A DNA stretch of 64,000 nucleotides from Cymbidium sinense (Eukaryota > Streptophyta > Magnoliopsida > Asparagales > Orchidaceae): the NCBI GenBank assembly GCA_021442155.1, contig CM038228.1, positions 89,299,737-89,363,736 on the forward strand. The letters are read 5' to 3'. Each line of letters opens with the position of its first letter. Positions within the stretch are counted from its first letter, which is position 1. Under the pieces are notes generated by a model. The model made no database searches. It worked only from the letters and a program-made list of their open reading frames with translations, and was not told the DNA's origin. Made by a program: the position numbers and the translations under genes. Shown here one piece after another: positions 45,371 to 57,210 of this stretch.

Positions 45371-48359
45371 TTAAATACAAAAATTGGATTTTTTGATTTA
45401 AAAAATTACCTTAAATCACCTAAAACTTCAAAAATTCATAGAAAATAAATACTTAAACAAAAATTGCAAACAAGGGCTCGTTGGATTCATCTTTCCAAGA
45501 GGAATCCAATAAACCCAAAATACCCAAATTTACTAAGTATTTTGAGCTTAATTTGAGTTTTAGTAAAAATAAAATTTTATTAATTAAATAATAAATACAT
45601 GTCCGATTAAGTTAAAATTTTTAGAGATTAAAATTAATGTTAAAATACACCAACCATAAAAATTTCAAGTCAAAATGACTTTTGGATTAAAAGATATTGA
45701 ATTTTGAGTGTCAAATGATTTATTTTAATAAAATAAATTAACAGAATTCATAAAAATCACTTAAATCAATTAAAAATTCATAAATTTATAATGAATTGTA
45801 GAAAAATCCAAAAATTACAAACTTAGGTTTATTTTAAATAGTATATTTTCCTTAATTAGGGTTTATTTAAACACTTAATAACCTTAATTACTCCCTAATG
45901 ACTTCATTAATTAATTCCAAATTTCTCAGCTAAGTTTAGTGAGATGACTTTTATCTCTCTTAATTTTTTTGGAATTTATCAATGAGTTAATTAGTGAAAT
46001 TAATTGATGAACCTCTAATCACTCTCCTAATGCCATTAAAGTTATTTAAGCATAAGAATAGTGGTTTAATTCCTTGATTAAGATAATTAAATATTATTTA
46101 AGTGATAGGAGGTTTATGGAATGATTTTGGAATATATTTCTTAAGCTATTCCCTAAACCCCCTTTCTTCCTTAAATCCAAATCTAATTAAGGGTTAATCC
46201 ACTAATGATCTACTTAATCAATCAAATCAAATTCTCAAAACTAAAATTAATCAATCCTTCTTTGGTAGATGCTGGTGTTTAAATGAAAGTACTTAAATTA
46301 AACCTTTTAGACTAATTAATCATTAATTGTGAGCCAATTGCATTTGATACCTTTCTTGCCTAGGATGCATTGCTGATTTAAATTCTTTGTGATTTTTTAT
46401 CATATATTGGCTCATAATTATTTGATTAAATATGTTAAAGTGGTATAGGTAAGGGGTAATTAATGAACTTAATCTACACCTTAACCTAACCAAAGCATAA
46501 AATTAATCTAATCACCTAAAAATTAAACTAAAATAATACACACATGTGGGAATCTGTAAGGACCAGCAAATGTTCTCACACTTTTCTAATTCAAATCAAA
46601 CTCAAAACAAAATGAAAGTCTCTTTAAACAACTTTTGATTCTCTTTAAATGATCTTACTTCATAAGATTGTCTTTAAGAATTAATTAGAGTGAATGAAAT
46701 TACATGCTTACATCACTTTATTTCTTTCCTAGCATACTAAATGCGTAACATATTCATATTCATGCTTTTCAAAATCAATTTCAAAATGAAATGTATTATG
46801 TCAAATTGCAGCTAAAGTAAATATGAGTGGCTATTATCACTATTAAATTCAAAATTATTTTCTAAATATATAAATAAAATACTTAAAACTGAAAGTGTGC
46901 AACTTATAATTATTTATAAGCTTGCATGTGGATATAAATATGAAGATGTTCATAATGTACTTTTCCTTCTCTTTTCTTTTAGCATAGTTTTGAATAGGAT
47001 TTCGTAAAGTATATAGTTCATTTGAAAAGAACCAAACACTTGCCTAACTATTCTATTCATTCTATGCTATGACTTAAAGAAGGACACACCCACATATATA
47101 AATTGCATAAATAAATCAAAACAAATAAATACAAACTTTTGTATCTTTTATTCCCATTCATTTCTTTTGTACATATGCTTGTATTTAAGGAAATTGGTAT
47201 ATTAGTCTGAATAACCCTGGGGTTGCGAGGCTTTAAGTAGCCCTAAGTTGGTCTTGTACCTTACACCCCTGGTTGATAATAGAGTTGAACTCACTTTTTT
47301 CTTTCATACATACATGTGTGCATGTGAAAAATGGATAAGAAAATCTCTTTTCTACTTAACAAAATCATGCATACATGAAAGATTCCAAATTTTCTTAAGC
47401 AACCTCTCTTAGCATTCATCATTAAGGTGTGCTAAATACTTACATTGCATGTATAGATATGCTTAGGCTTCATTCATGTGCATGATACACCTTTGGGAAA
47501 GAAATAAAATATTATGTATTTTGTGATAGTAATTCACTTTACTTAATCTTAAAATGCCTTTCTTTTTGAATAAGTTTGTTTAGAGAAAAATCTAAACTTA
47601 GGATTAATTAAAATACATAATAAAATATTCACTAAACAAAAATCATTAATGAATCTACCTTAAAAATCACTTAAGGTAGGGAGGAAAGAGAAGTTCTCTT
47701 CTCTTTTCCTCTCTTTACAATCTTTAGTAATTAGGTTCATTCAAACCAAATCAATCATCAAATAAAATTAACTCATCAACTAAACAACTTAAATGAAATC
47801 CACCTCTAAGTTGAATATTTCACACTTAGAAAATCCTAACCTTAAAGCCTAGCTAAGCATACCACACAAACCTTACATGGCACACACATTAGGCTAAGTC
47901 ACCACTTCTAGTCCTATGTTAGGGCAATGCATGGTTTGATGTTTACTTTTATTTTATGATGTGATATTTTAGTTTGGATGTTAGGGTGTATGTGCGTAGA
48001 ATGAATGGTAGGATGATTTAATCCAATCATTATCTTCTGTAGGGGATTGTGCTTAAGGGCATTATAATAAAATATAACTTTTTCAGGTGTTGCTTATACC
48101 CCTAAGCATAATCCAAAATAGTTTAGGTGGACTTGGTACCCATGTGTTGGGTGCTAATTCTAATTTTTTTATATACATGTTTGGGAATGTTTGATTTATT
48201 TAGCTAATCTTTATTTTGCAGGTCTTAGTTAGATTTACTTTTTTCCTTTTCATGTACTTTTATAATTTGAATTTTGGAATGATTGTTATGGGGATTAGGA
48301 TGAGTATTGGTTATAGATCACATCTTATGTACCATGTGAAGCCTTTGAGTATCCACATT

Positions 48360-48428
48360 CCAACCATCCAAAAGAAGGAACCAAAAAGAAGAAAGAAGAA
48401 AAGAAGAATGAAGAAATGAAGAATGAAG
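48360..48428 (+). repeat. Purine tract in the B2 5' LTR
   Basis: GAAGAAAGAAGAAAAGAAGA-type repeat, the sense-strand version of the pyrimidine tracts in LTRs C and D. Confidence 0.7.
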
Positions 48429-49984
48429 ACCCCATAACATGAATTCCTTGCTTAATTATATAATTAATTCATTTGTAATGGTTGTATAAGGGTAGAGCTC
48501 ACTACCCAATTTGTTTGGTTTGTGGCCACACTTGGCCTTTATTCTTTTGTGTTAGCTTTATAAAATATTTGATGTTTTGTTTAGCTTGTGCATTAGAAAT
48601 GACATATTTTTCTAATTTCTTCCTTCCTTTGATGTATGTCCTGGATGGTGATTAGGTTCTTAGGGAAAAATAAATCTTCTACCAAATTAATCAACTCAAA
48701 ATTAAAAATAAATAACTCATAATCTCATTTAAAGCCTAAGTTAAAATCAAGATAAAAGAATTAGCAACCCATTAGCTGGATGAGCATTTCTTTTCAAACA
48801 TCATGCATAAATACATATTATTTCACTTGATTTGGAGGCTTCCACCTCCCAGAACTTGGCTTGACCTTTGAGAGCCATGGTGGAAACACACCTCCTCTTC
48901 TAATTTTGGCCCATTTATTTCTCATGCATATATATGAATCCTATAAGCTGAGTCAAATGATTGTCCAAAATGAAAGTAAAATGTAATATGTTTTGCATTA
49001 GATCTAGGTCATTTTTCATGCCCTTACATGATCTAGTCTTTGGGAGTTTAAGGACTTAGTCTCTTTCTAAAATAAATAACACTAGCTATCTTGTATAAAG
49101 CATAAGAGTTGCCTACATGTATTTAAAATCGTAGGAGGAGTTAGTTGGCAGCCATCCCCATGCTATTGTAAGTCCAAGCAGTTAGGTGATTTGTCCTCTC
49201 TTATGGAGGCAAATTGAATACTAATTTTTTTACCTTAGATTTAGGTCATACTTTTGGTCCTTACTAAAGCACTTTAGATTTAGGTTATGAGGTTGCTCCT
49301 CCCTTCTATGGGCCATAAGCATAAATCCTCACCTCTTAGGCATTTTCATAACCTTATATTGTAGAATTATAAGCCCTAAATTTCTAATAAAAATCCAACT
49401 CAAACAAATAAATCCTTTTCAAATTTCAAAAATGTAAAGCCCAACTATATGATAGTTTGAGATGCTCACTAGATTTCCTAGCGTCATGAGCATCTCCTAC
49501 TTATCTTCCTTTGGCTTTGATAATAACTCTCTCCCTTTGATCAATCCCATTTGATCTTTCAAAATAAACCAATTTATTGATAGTCAAACCTTCAAAATCT
49601 TTCAAGATAACGATCATTTATCTTAATCAAGAGTATTCCTAAAGAATCTTATTCCTTAGGATGTAATTAACTATGGGGCTTGCCTCCATAGAGAACTTAA
49701 TGAACTTAGTTTAAAATAAATCCTAATTTACTTTTCCATGTAAAGTAGGAAAAGAATCTCAGTATATGACCATTGTCCTGAGTCCTTAGTGATTAGGTCC
49801 GTTATAGGGTGGTGACTTCTATCTTTCAAGATAGTACACCTCTTCTCAATGTCATACCCGATCACCGTAATAAGAACATCTGCGGATCTACGTGGTGTCC
49901 CAAGTAAGAGGTGTATATTTCTATTTTTATTTATCCTCTTCAAAAGGATAAATGAAGATGGGAATATTTCACCATAAATTTTTC

Positions 49985-50002
49985 TGGCGACTCCTATGGG
50001 GA
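49985..50002 (+). promoter_or_regulatory. Primer-binding site of B2
   Basis: TGGCGACTCCTATGGGGA, 8 bases after the LTR end ACCATA. The TGGCGACTCC...GGGGA type is that of Tat/Ogre elements, reported to pair with a tRNA-Arg 3' end. It confirms orientation and the LTR boundary. Confidence 0.82.
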
Positions 50003-52221
50003 TGGTTCCTCTCTTTATTTTTGGTAAATGATTTTTGTCTTTGAGTATCGATAGTGGGTTTGTATTTTATATATATCGAGACTATCCTTCTCTTTTTGTT
50101 AGCTTTTATTCATCCTTAAAGCTAAACATCTTTAGGTTTTAGGACCTCATTCCAGGTCTTAAAACCCTATTGTTCCCAAAGGTGAAAATAAAATTTAATA
50201 AAAAATAACTAAAGACTTCCTCCTTACTATTTTTATGGTAAGGAAAGGTTCATTCAAAATAAATAAAGAATAAAAAAAAAAAACATCATCTTTCAAAAGC
50301 ACTTTTCAAAATGCACATAATAAAATATTTTCACAAAATTACAAAATTAATCAATCTTCATGATTGTTATATGTAGGATATTTAAAATAAATAAATAAAT
50401 AAATAAATAAATAAAATCCAAAAATCATTCTTTTCAAAAAGAACAAGTGACTTCCTTATTCAATTTATTAACTGGGGACTTCACTTTCCAAAAATAAAAA
50501 TCATCAATCATATTTTTTAAAAGCACAAATGAACACTTTAATTCAATATACTCAAATTTATTTAATGAAGGTTTTCATTTTCAATCAAAAATCGAAAGTT
50601 AAATTTTCTAAAAGCACAAATGAACACTTTCATTCAATATAGTCAAATTTATTGAATGAAGGTTTTCATTTTCAATCAAAATCAACAATCATATTTTCTA
50701 AAAGCTCAAATGAACACTTTCATTCAATATACTCAAATTTATTGAATGAAAGTTTTCATTTTCAATCAAAAATCAAAAATCAAATTTTTCAAAAGCACAA
50801 ATGAAGACTTTCATTCAATATACTCAAATTTATTGAATGAAGGTTTTCATTTTCAATCAAAAATTAAAACTTAAATTTTCCAAAAGCACAAATGAACACT
50901 TTCATTAAATTTACTCAAATTTATTGAATGAAGGTTTTCATTTTCAATCAAAATCAACAATCATATTTTCCAAAAGCACAAATGAATATCTCCATTCAAT
51001 ATACTGAATGAAGATTTCATTTCAAAATAAGAAACAACAATCATCTTTTCAAAAATAAAATCAACAAACACCTTTGAAAAAAAAATCAAAAATAGCAATC
51101 ATTTTTCCAAAATTAAAGCAACATTTAGATTCTTCATTTAGTATACCCAAATTTACTAAGGTAAGATCCTCTTTTCAAAATAAAATCAATAAACATCTTT
51201 TCAAAAACATAAAACAACATTTGGATCTTTCATTTAGCATACCCAAAATTGCTAAGTGGAAATCCTCTTTTTCAAAATCAAAATACGTTTGGATTTTCTT
51301 GGCATACCTAAATTTGCTAAGGATCCTCTTTTCAAACAAAAAAATCAAAATAAAGAAACACACTTGGATTTCCTTAACATACCTAAATTTTCTAAGAATC
51401 CCCTTTTCAAAAATTAACAAAAGTCAAAATAAACCACATTTGAATTTCCTTAGCTTACCTAAATTTGCTAAGGATCCTCTCTTCAAAATAATCAAAATGA
51501 AACACATTTGGATTTCCTTATCATACCTAAATTTGATAAGAATTCTCTTTTGAACAAAATCAAAATAGAAGCACACTTGGATCTCCTATTTAGCATGCCT
51601 ACATTTTCTAAGTATAAATCCTCTTTCCAAAAATCAAGAGAACAAAATCAATCACATTGGGATCCTTTATTAAGCATACCTAAATTTGTTAAGTAAAGGC
51701 CCTCTTTTTTCAAAAAAAATAACAAAACATTTGAATTCTTCGTTTAGCATACCCAAATTTGCTAAGTAAAGATTCCATTCTCAAAAATCACATGATTAAT
51801 ACAAAACAAAATTAAAAAAAGAAACAAAAAGAAGAAATTATTTTCAAACATCTCACTTAACATACCCAAATTTGCTAAGTGAGTAAAATCCAAAATTCAC
51901 AAATCCAAAACAAATGCAAATTGACCCTTTACTTTAACATACCTAAATTTATTAAATAAAGGGTCCTCAAGATCAAAAATATTTGAACCCATTTTCAACA
52001 TACCCAAATTTGTTGAAAGTGGATTGTATATCCAAACAATTCCTCTTTCCAATCAAAATCTCAAAATCTACACCAAATCATTTGAACTTGACTGAACATT
52101 TTTAAAATATTGAGTATGTGTTCAAATTATAAATTCAAATGTCAAATAAATGATTCAAGTTTATTTTCAATAGACTCTAGTTCAATGATTTTTGAGTTAG
52201 AGTTCGCCTCATTTGATTAAA
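50003..52221 (+). repeat. B2 5' leader with an array of about 18 stem-loops
   Basis: Stem-loops start at 50538, 50629, 50719, 50810, 50901, 50991, 51131, 51222, 51291, 51366, 51441, 51510, 51579, 51661, 51733, 51852, 51924 and 51989. The first six are a regular 90-91-bp tandem with arms CATTCAATA and TATTGAATG around TACTCAAATT; the sixth has lost most of its loop. Later units have other arms but the same loop: CTTATCA with TGATAAG at 51516, TTAGCA with TGCTAA in several, and CATTTTCAACA with TGTTGAAAGTG at 51991. The unit at 51924 has arms of about 16 bp with one bulge (GACCCTTTA...TAAAGGGTC). The B1 leader has the same architecture. Confidence 0.87.
50384..50416. repeat. (AAAT)n microsatellite
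   Basis: About eight AAAT/ATAA units in a row in the B2 leader. Absent at the matching place in B1 (near 27985). Confidence 0.9.
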
Positions 52222-55200
52222 ATGGCGCACCAAGTATGTGTTTACCTTTCCCCACGATGGACTTCGATCAGCCCTTCCTCATGATTACACCCACCTCATT
52301 CATTTTGGACAAGGCTTTGAGGGGGTGAGGATTACTTGTGAGGGCACTTCCCTCACAACCTGCTAGAGAACAATGTGGGCGTAGTCATTGATTGACTTGC
52401 CATTAGACTGATATCCCCTCACAAGAGGAAGGCGTGCTTTCTACAGGTGTTAGTACCAAAGATATGTGATAGCACAACATTCGTGGTTATTTTCTCTGCC
52501 CAAGTAAGGGCTCACATTAAGCACCCTCAAAGGGTAAGGCTCCTCTGATCCCATAGATTGTCTCCCCAGCTTTTGAAGTCGGGTTTAGTTCTTACTCCAC
52601 TTGCCCCACCAAGACTTAAAGGAGGAACAAAAATTGCAGATAAAGCAGTATCATACATGCATCGTTAGGGAGATAAAGGCAGATACATGGTCAATTATGG
52701 AGGAGTTGCCCACTTTGATTTCCCCGTTGGTTACACCTAACCCATTTCATCCTCTCTCTGGGTCTACCAGAGAGGATGCCAGGAAGATCCTTATTTCACA
52801 TCCACCATCAATTTTACCAGCTAGTGTAGAGAGGTCATGCGCCATGCTCACCCTATGCCGTTAATGGAACCTACGGATGATTTGAGTCTGGGGCTCAATT
52901 TGACTTGAGATCTATTATCCCCTACAGTGTAGGGAAGCATCTACGATAGGAGAGGGCCAGGGAGGTCCATACTATAGTTCATATCACTAACTAAGAGAGG
53001 TTAAGGTTTGGTCGATAGTTAGCGGCCTCTACACTCATTAATTTTCTTGATCGATGTGCTACCCGCATCGAACACATAGACAATATTTTACTTATGGGGA
53101 CTACTCATCACAGGAGGAGAGCCCCTGTTCCAAGAGAGTTGGTGGTGTCTCCACCACAGCTACCCCCCCATCCACACCCCGTTTCATGTATGCATCTCCT
53201 TACCAAGGCCATGAAGGCCACATCCGGGAGAAGAGGACCCCGTTGGTGATCCAGCTACAGCCAAGGGATCCCATTCCATCTACACCGCCTACTGTGGCGA
53301 GGCCAAGCTATCCTGCTCGACCTTCTACCCTAATTATCGTGTGGAAGGAATGGCGACCCCAAAGCATAGTGGTCATCCTTCACCATCACCACCATAGCAG
53401 GGTTTGGAGATGGTTAGAGGGAGAGGTGGCAAATAGTTGCACCCATGATCATAGAACCTCTAGAGTGTCACCCATCGAGTTAATGGCACAGAGTGTATAT
53501 CTTCGGAGTAACCCTCGGGTTAATTCTCTACCAGGGAGGTTGGTGCCTCACAAGACACATGTGGATCCCACCACCGATCAGCCGAAAGCATTTGTGCCAG
53601 TCCTGATAGATTATTCTTTAGATGACATAGTAGCTCACTATATCATGGAAATGAATGAGATACTAGGATATGATTGGTATGATGAGGAGAAGATCAGCTT
53701 TGATCCCAATGAAGATGATTTATTGGGAGACTTAGTAAGGGTTTTCATGATAGATACCAGGGGATCCCTCCTCAAAGAGCAGTAGACTATGAAAGGTGTT
53801 GAGCTCGAGCAGGAAGACACAAGCCACTCGACCCAACACCTCTTAGCACAAATAAAATAGAAAGATGAAAAGATAGAAAGGATGGAGAAGATGCTTAAGG
53901 ATTTATTGGTAGCTATCTTAGCATTGTAAACAAGCCCTCACATCCTATCATATGAGACTAGCCAGAGTGCATGTCTTGGACCCACCATGAATTTACCTCC
54001 AAGAAGGTAACACCGATGTATAGGAAGGTAGTGGATAGTACCTCCATACAAGAAAAAGATATCAAGTCCATGGTTGAGCAGCAGGTGAAGGAAGCATTGT
54101 ATCAAGCCCGAGCAGGATCATCAGTCTCAAAGGGTAAACCCTACCCAGAAGAATTTGATGCAATCCAATATCCTAAGGGTTTCATGCCACCTTCCTTCAA
54201 GAGTTTTGATGGCAGTGGGAACCCGCGACAGCACATCACAGATTTTAGAGCTAGTTTTGTAATGCTGGTGGTAGTGATGTTTTACTCTTCCATCTCTTCA
54301 TCAGTAGCTCACCAGGGATAACTTTTGATTGGTATGCTAAACTTTCCAATAGTTCAATAAAGACTTTTGCTGAGTTTGAGCAACTCTTTATCAAGAGGTT
54401 TGCTGGAACTCAGCAAAGGGTGACTGTTGGCGATCTCGTTGTGGCTCAACAAAATCATGGTGAGTCCCTTATTGATTACATTCTCAAATGAAATAATTTT
54501 AGTATGAAATGTGAACCACAGCTGTCTGAACAACATGCCATCGAGATTCTGATTAAAAATATCCATGGCCCGGTCGCCTTCATGCTTAAAGGTTTCACCA
54601 TCAAAACTTTTGAGAAATTAATCAACAAGGTGGCTACCTTGCAAGGAGAAGACAAACAGTTACCTTCTCCAGATCTACTAGCAAAACCAAAGCCATAGAA
54701 GATATATGAGAAGAAGCCCAGGGTAGTGATAATAGTAGATAAGGGAAAACAATTGGACAGAGAGTAGTTTGAGATATCTCATGCTCCATAGGTTTCGCCT
54801 CCACCACCACAGAGGCCCTAGCCACCACAGCCTCCATGGCCCACACACCACCTCCTCCATATCATATGAGCGGCACATACCCATCAGTGTAGCTACCTTC
54901 CACCTATTCTTATGGATAAACTAAATAAACCATATTCATTTAAGAGGAGGTATTTAGGAAAAATCTTTAAGAATCTCTTAAAGAAACTTTTTACCTACCA
55001 ACTTAGAGGAAGTGGGAAAAGCAATGATCCTAACTTTTTCCCTACCCATACTAGGTTATGTTTTGGAGGATTGCTTTACATTCAAGGACTTGAACATAGC
55101 TTCAAGAAGTGCTATAGTTATCCAAAGGAATATCTTGGAACAACCATCCTGTTCCATTAGGGTAATCCTAGGGGATGACTACGATCCTTCCAAAACCAAA

Positions 55201-55860
55201 GAAGGTTTGGATATCTCTTTGTCCAAAATCTCTAAAAAGATTGTTCAAAAACTCAAGAAACTTTCCTTGTAGGTGCTTGAGTCAGCTCAAACCTCCAACA
55301 TCAATGAAGGTATGCAAGTTGCTAAAGCCAACTCAAGGAAAGGGGGAGCTCAACAACAACAGCAGTGACAGCAGCATGTGCTAGTCCAGGATAGCTCAGT
55401 AGTGCAACCATCGACCGAGTCTAGCCTCTAGTCCACCATTGCAGCTATCACATCAGTGACTACTGCCACTTTAGGTAGTTCTTCTTCTTCTAGTAGTCAT
55501 CTTGTATCAGTGGATGAGGGCATAAAATTCCTCACCCTCTTACTTTACTTGATTTCTACTTTGTACCTCCTATCAAATCTAAGAAATTAAAGAATAAAGC
55601 TAGCTTGAATTACATCTGTGTCACTTCTTATGGGTTGTCTAAATCTATTCTTAATAACTCTTCAAGTCTAAACAAAAATTATAACAACTCCAATCTTCTT
55701 CTTTCTAATTTAGAGTTGGATTTTCTTACTTTGAATACTATGGGTTCACCTCTTGTGATAGACTTAGAATCATTCGATTTTGAGGGTCCCACAGGAGAAG
55801 CTGTAGGTGAGCCTGACGTGTAGGTAGAACCTTCTATTTCCCTGCCATAAGAGATCACCG
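52222..55860 (+). pseudogene. gag: B2 gag, broken
   Basis: ATG at 52222 follows the stem-loop leader. Blocks in order: N-terminal segment at 52601-52864 (YHTCIVREIKADTWSIMEEL, NPFHPLSG); 53054-53785, the longest open stretch in the window (243 codons), with a Pro/Ser-rich first half, a His run and an acidic end (YDEEKISFDPNEDDLLGDLV); 53971-54321, IKSMVEQQVKEAL, YPKGFMPPSFKSFDGSGNPR, the start of the gag core; a frameshift near 54260; 54504-54698, LSEQHAIEILIKNIHGPVAF and FEKLINKVATLQ, the core end. After 54700 come Pro/His-rich sequence and 54912-55830, matching B1 40290-41200. The zinc-motif region near 55010-55080 is frameshifted. The product would be the particle-forming Gag of about 1100 residues; no intact frame remains. 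Confidence 0.85.
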
Positions 55861-55959
55861 AAGTCAATCTCCGTAGTGGCAAGATTCTACCTCCTAGGGC
55901 AGCACCTCAAGATAGAGAGAACAAGTCATTGGTTTAGAGGATCAAGAAGCCCCTCCATA

Positions 55960-56640
55960 GGATGATCCACCCTTATATATGCTTATGGAGGATCAGCCCA
56001 AGGCAGACTACAATGTCCTCTCTCATCTAAGAAAGTTATCATCTAAGCTAAGCATAGGCGATGCCCTTGTCTTATCTAAAGAGATGAGAGAATAATTAAT
56101 CAAGGCTCTCCTTGATCCTGAGATATGCTTAGCTCAGTTGATCGCTATTGGTGAGGAGGCACATTAGTCTAGAGAAGCTCAGGGGATCACTTTCATAGAT
56201 GAAGACCTTCTTCTAGGTGACTTGGAGCACAATCGTCCCCTCTATATTATAGTTGACATGGATAGATTCAGACTTGCCAGAGTTCTTGTCGATCTAGGTG
56301 CATTGATGAACATTATGAGTCTAAAGACCTTTGCTTATTTGAAGATTGGCATATCCACATTCCAAGGAGATCAAATGATGTTGAGAGGATTCAATGAACA
56401 AGGTGAGCGAGATTTAGATTCCATATTGTTACCTTTAGAGATAGGTGATTGGAAGACTGAAGCCAAGTATTACATAATTGATTTGAATACTTCGTTTGCC
56501 ACTTTGCTCGACAGGCCTTGGATATATCAGAATAAGATAATTCCATCCTCCCTCCATTGGTTCATCAAGTTCAGGAAGGATGGGATTAAGTATTATGTCA
56601 AAGGAGATGAAAAGCCATTTTTAGTTAGAGAGATGGGAGA
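55960..56640 (+). pseudogene. B2 aspartic protease, near-complete domain
   Basis: Leading motif DYNVLSHLRKLSSKLSIGDA (about 56010-56070), then DEDLLLGDLEHNRPLYI before the 56222-56674 open block. Active-site region reads VLVDLGALMNIMSLKTFAYL, Asp at about 56290, where B1 has DPGAS; the Gly after Asp-x is kept. GDWKTEAKYYIIDLNTSF and LDRPWIY follow. The domain is open for 150 codons, better preserved than in B1. It ends at about 56640, where it joins sequence that should lie far downstream. Confidence 0.85.
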
Positions 56641-56650
56641 TGTATTTCTT
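56635..56650 (+). other. Deletion junction removing RT and the first RNase H of B2
   Basis: Protease linker VREMGD is followed directly by FLAAHTLPANSPLSDDLPDE (frame change), which normally follows the RT-linked RNase H. In B1 the protease linker continues differently (REIEIYEDETYYLP), and in element A about 2 kb of RT and RNase H lie between the matching points (about 2260 and 4490). Confidence 0.75.
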
Positions 56651-57210
56651 AGCAGCACACACACTTCCTGCTAACTCCCCTCTTAGTGACGATCTCCCTG
56701 ATGAACAAATTATGAACTTAGGAGAGGTTGACAACGGCCGATGGGAGATGTATTTTGATGGTTCACCTTCTTTTCATAAAGGGGAAGCACCACGACTAAC
56801 TCTTCTAGGAAAGGCAGGGGTAAGAATAGTTCTCCTAACTATAGACCGCGATGTGAAGAGAATCTCATACTATCTTTTCGACCACTGCACCAACAACGAA
56901 GCCGAGTATGAGGCTTTGATTATCGGTATGGAGTTAGCTATCATAGTGTGTGTGTCAAGAGCATCAACAACTTTAGGGATTCTCAGTTGGTCATCAATCA
57001 GATTGTTGGGTCTTACAAGGTTCTCTAACCCAAGCTTCATCATTACCACAAGTATACCATGAAGTTTTTGGCCCAAATCCCTAAAGTCATGATCTACAAG
57101 GTTCTTTGAGCAAAGAATACAGTAACAGATACTTTGGCCAAACTTGCCAAAGAATTGGCATATTTGGAAAATGAGTCCATTCCAATAAGGGTCCAAAATA
57201 GACAAGTCCT
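56651..57210 (+). pseudogene. B2 second (archaeal-type) RNase H of the Tat pol
   Basis: SDDLPDEQIMNLGEV, then WEMYFDGSPSFHKGEA (catalytic Asp in YFDG), HCTNNEAEYEALIIGMELAI (catalytic Glu), a frameshift near 56950, RDSQLVINQIVGSYKVL (Asp), and NTVTDTLAKLAKELAYLE (Asp in the last motif). The four metal ligands are all present across two frames. An extra RNase H between the RT-linked RNase H and integrase defines the Tat branch. It would degrade the RNA strand or primers during reverse transcription. Confidence 0.85.

Larger units (their letters stand above)
42361..49976 (+). mobile_element. 5' LTR of B2, long form (7616 bp)
   Basis: Begins TGTTGACCTCATTTTTGGAA and ends TTTCACCATA just before the primer-binding site. 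Complete, and collinear with C in opposite orientation: tandem units (42790-43090), TTGACC-dense part (43370-44110), leader-like part (44400-44830), splice-donor-like site (44832), variable CpG-rich part (45060-45370), AT-rich middle (45380-47100), purine tract (48360-48428) and terminal block (49730-49976) with TCTGCGGATCTACGTGGTGT. No gene inside; the 44574-44789 open frame is not kept open in the 3' LTR copy at 63790-64000. Confidence 0.88.

Noticed and set aside
42361..49976. Middle LTR read as shared by B1 and B2 (tandem product of unequal exchange)
   Set aside because: Not excluded, but B1 coding sequence runs straight into this LTR with no polypurine tract or 3' region, which fits insertion of B2 into B1 better.
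50538..51010. Regular 90-bp repeats considered as a CRISPR array
   Set aside because: Units and 'spacers' are both repeated and A/T-rich, there are no cas genes, and the context is a plant retrotransposon leader.
51074..51553. 159-codon open frame in the B2 leader with repeating FLAYLNLLRILF-like units
   Set aside because: It is the stem-loop array read in one frame; the period is not a multiple of three and the B1 array has no matching frame.
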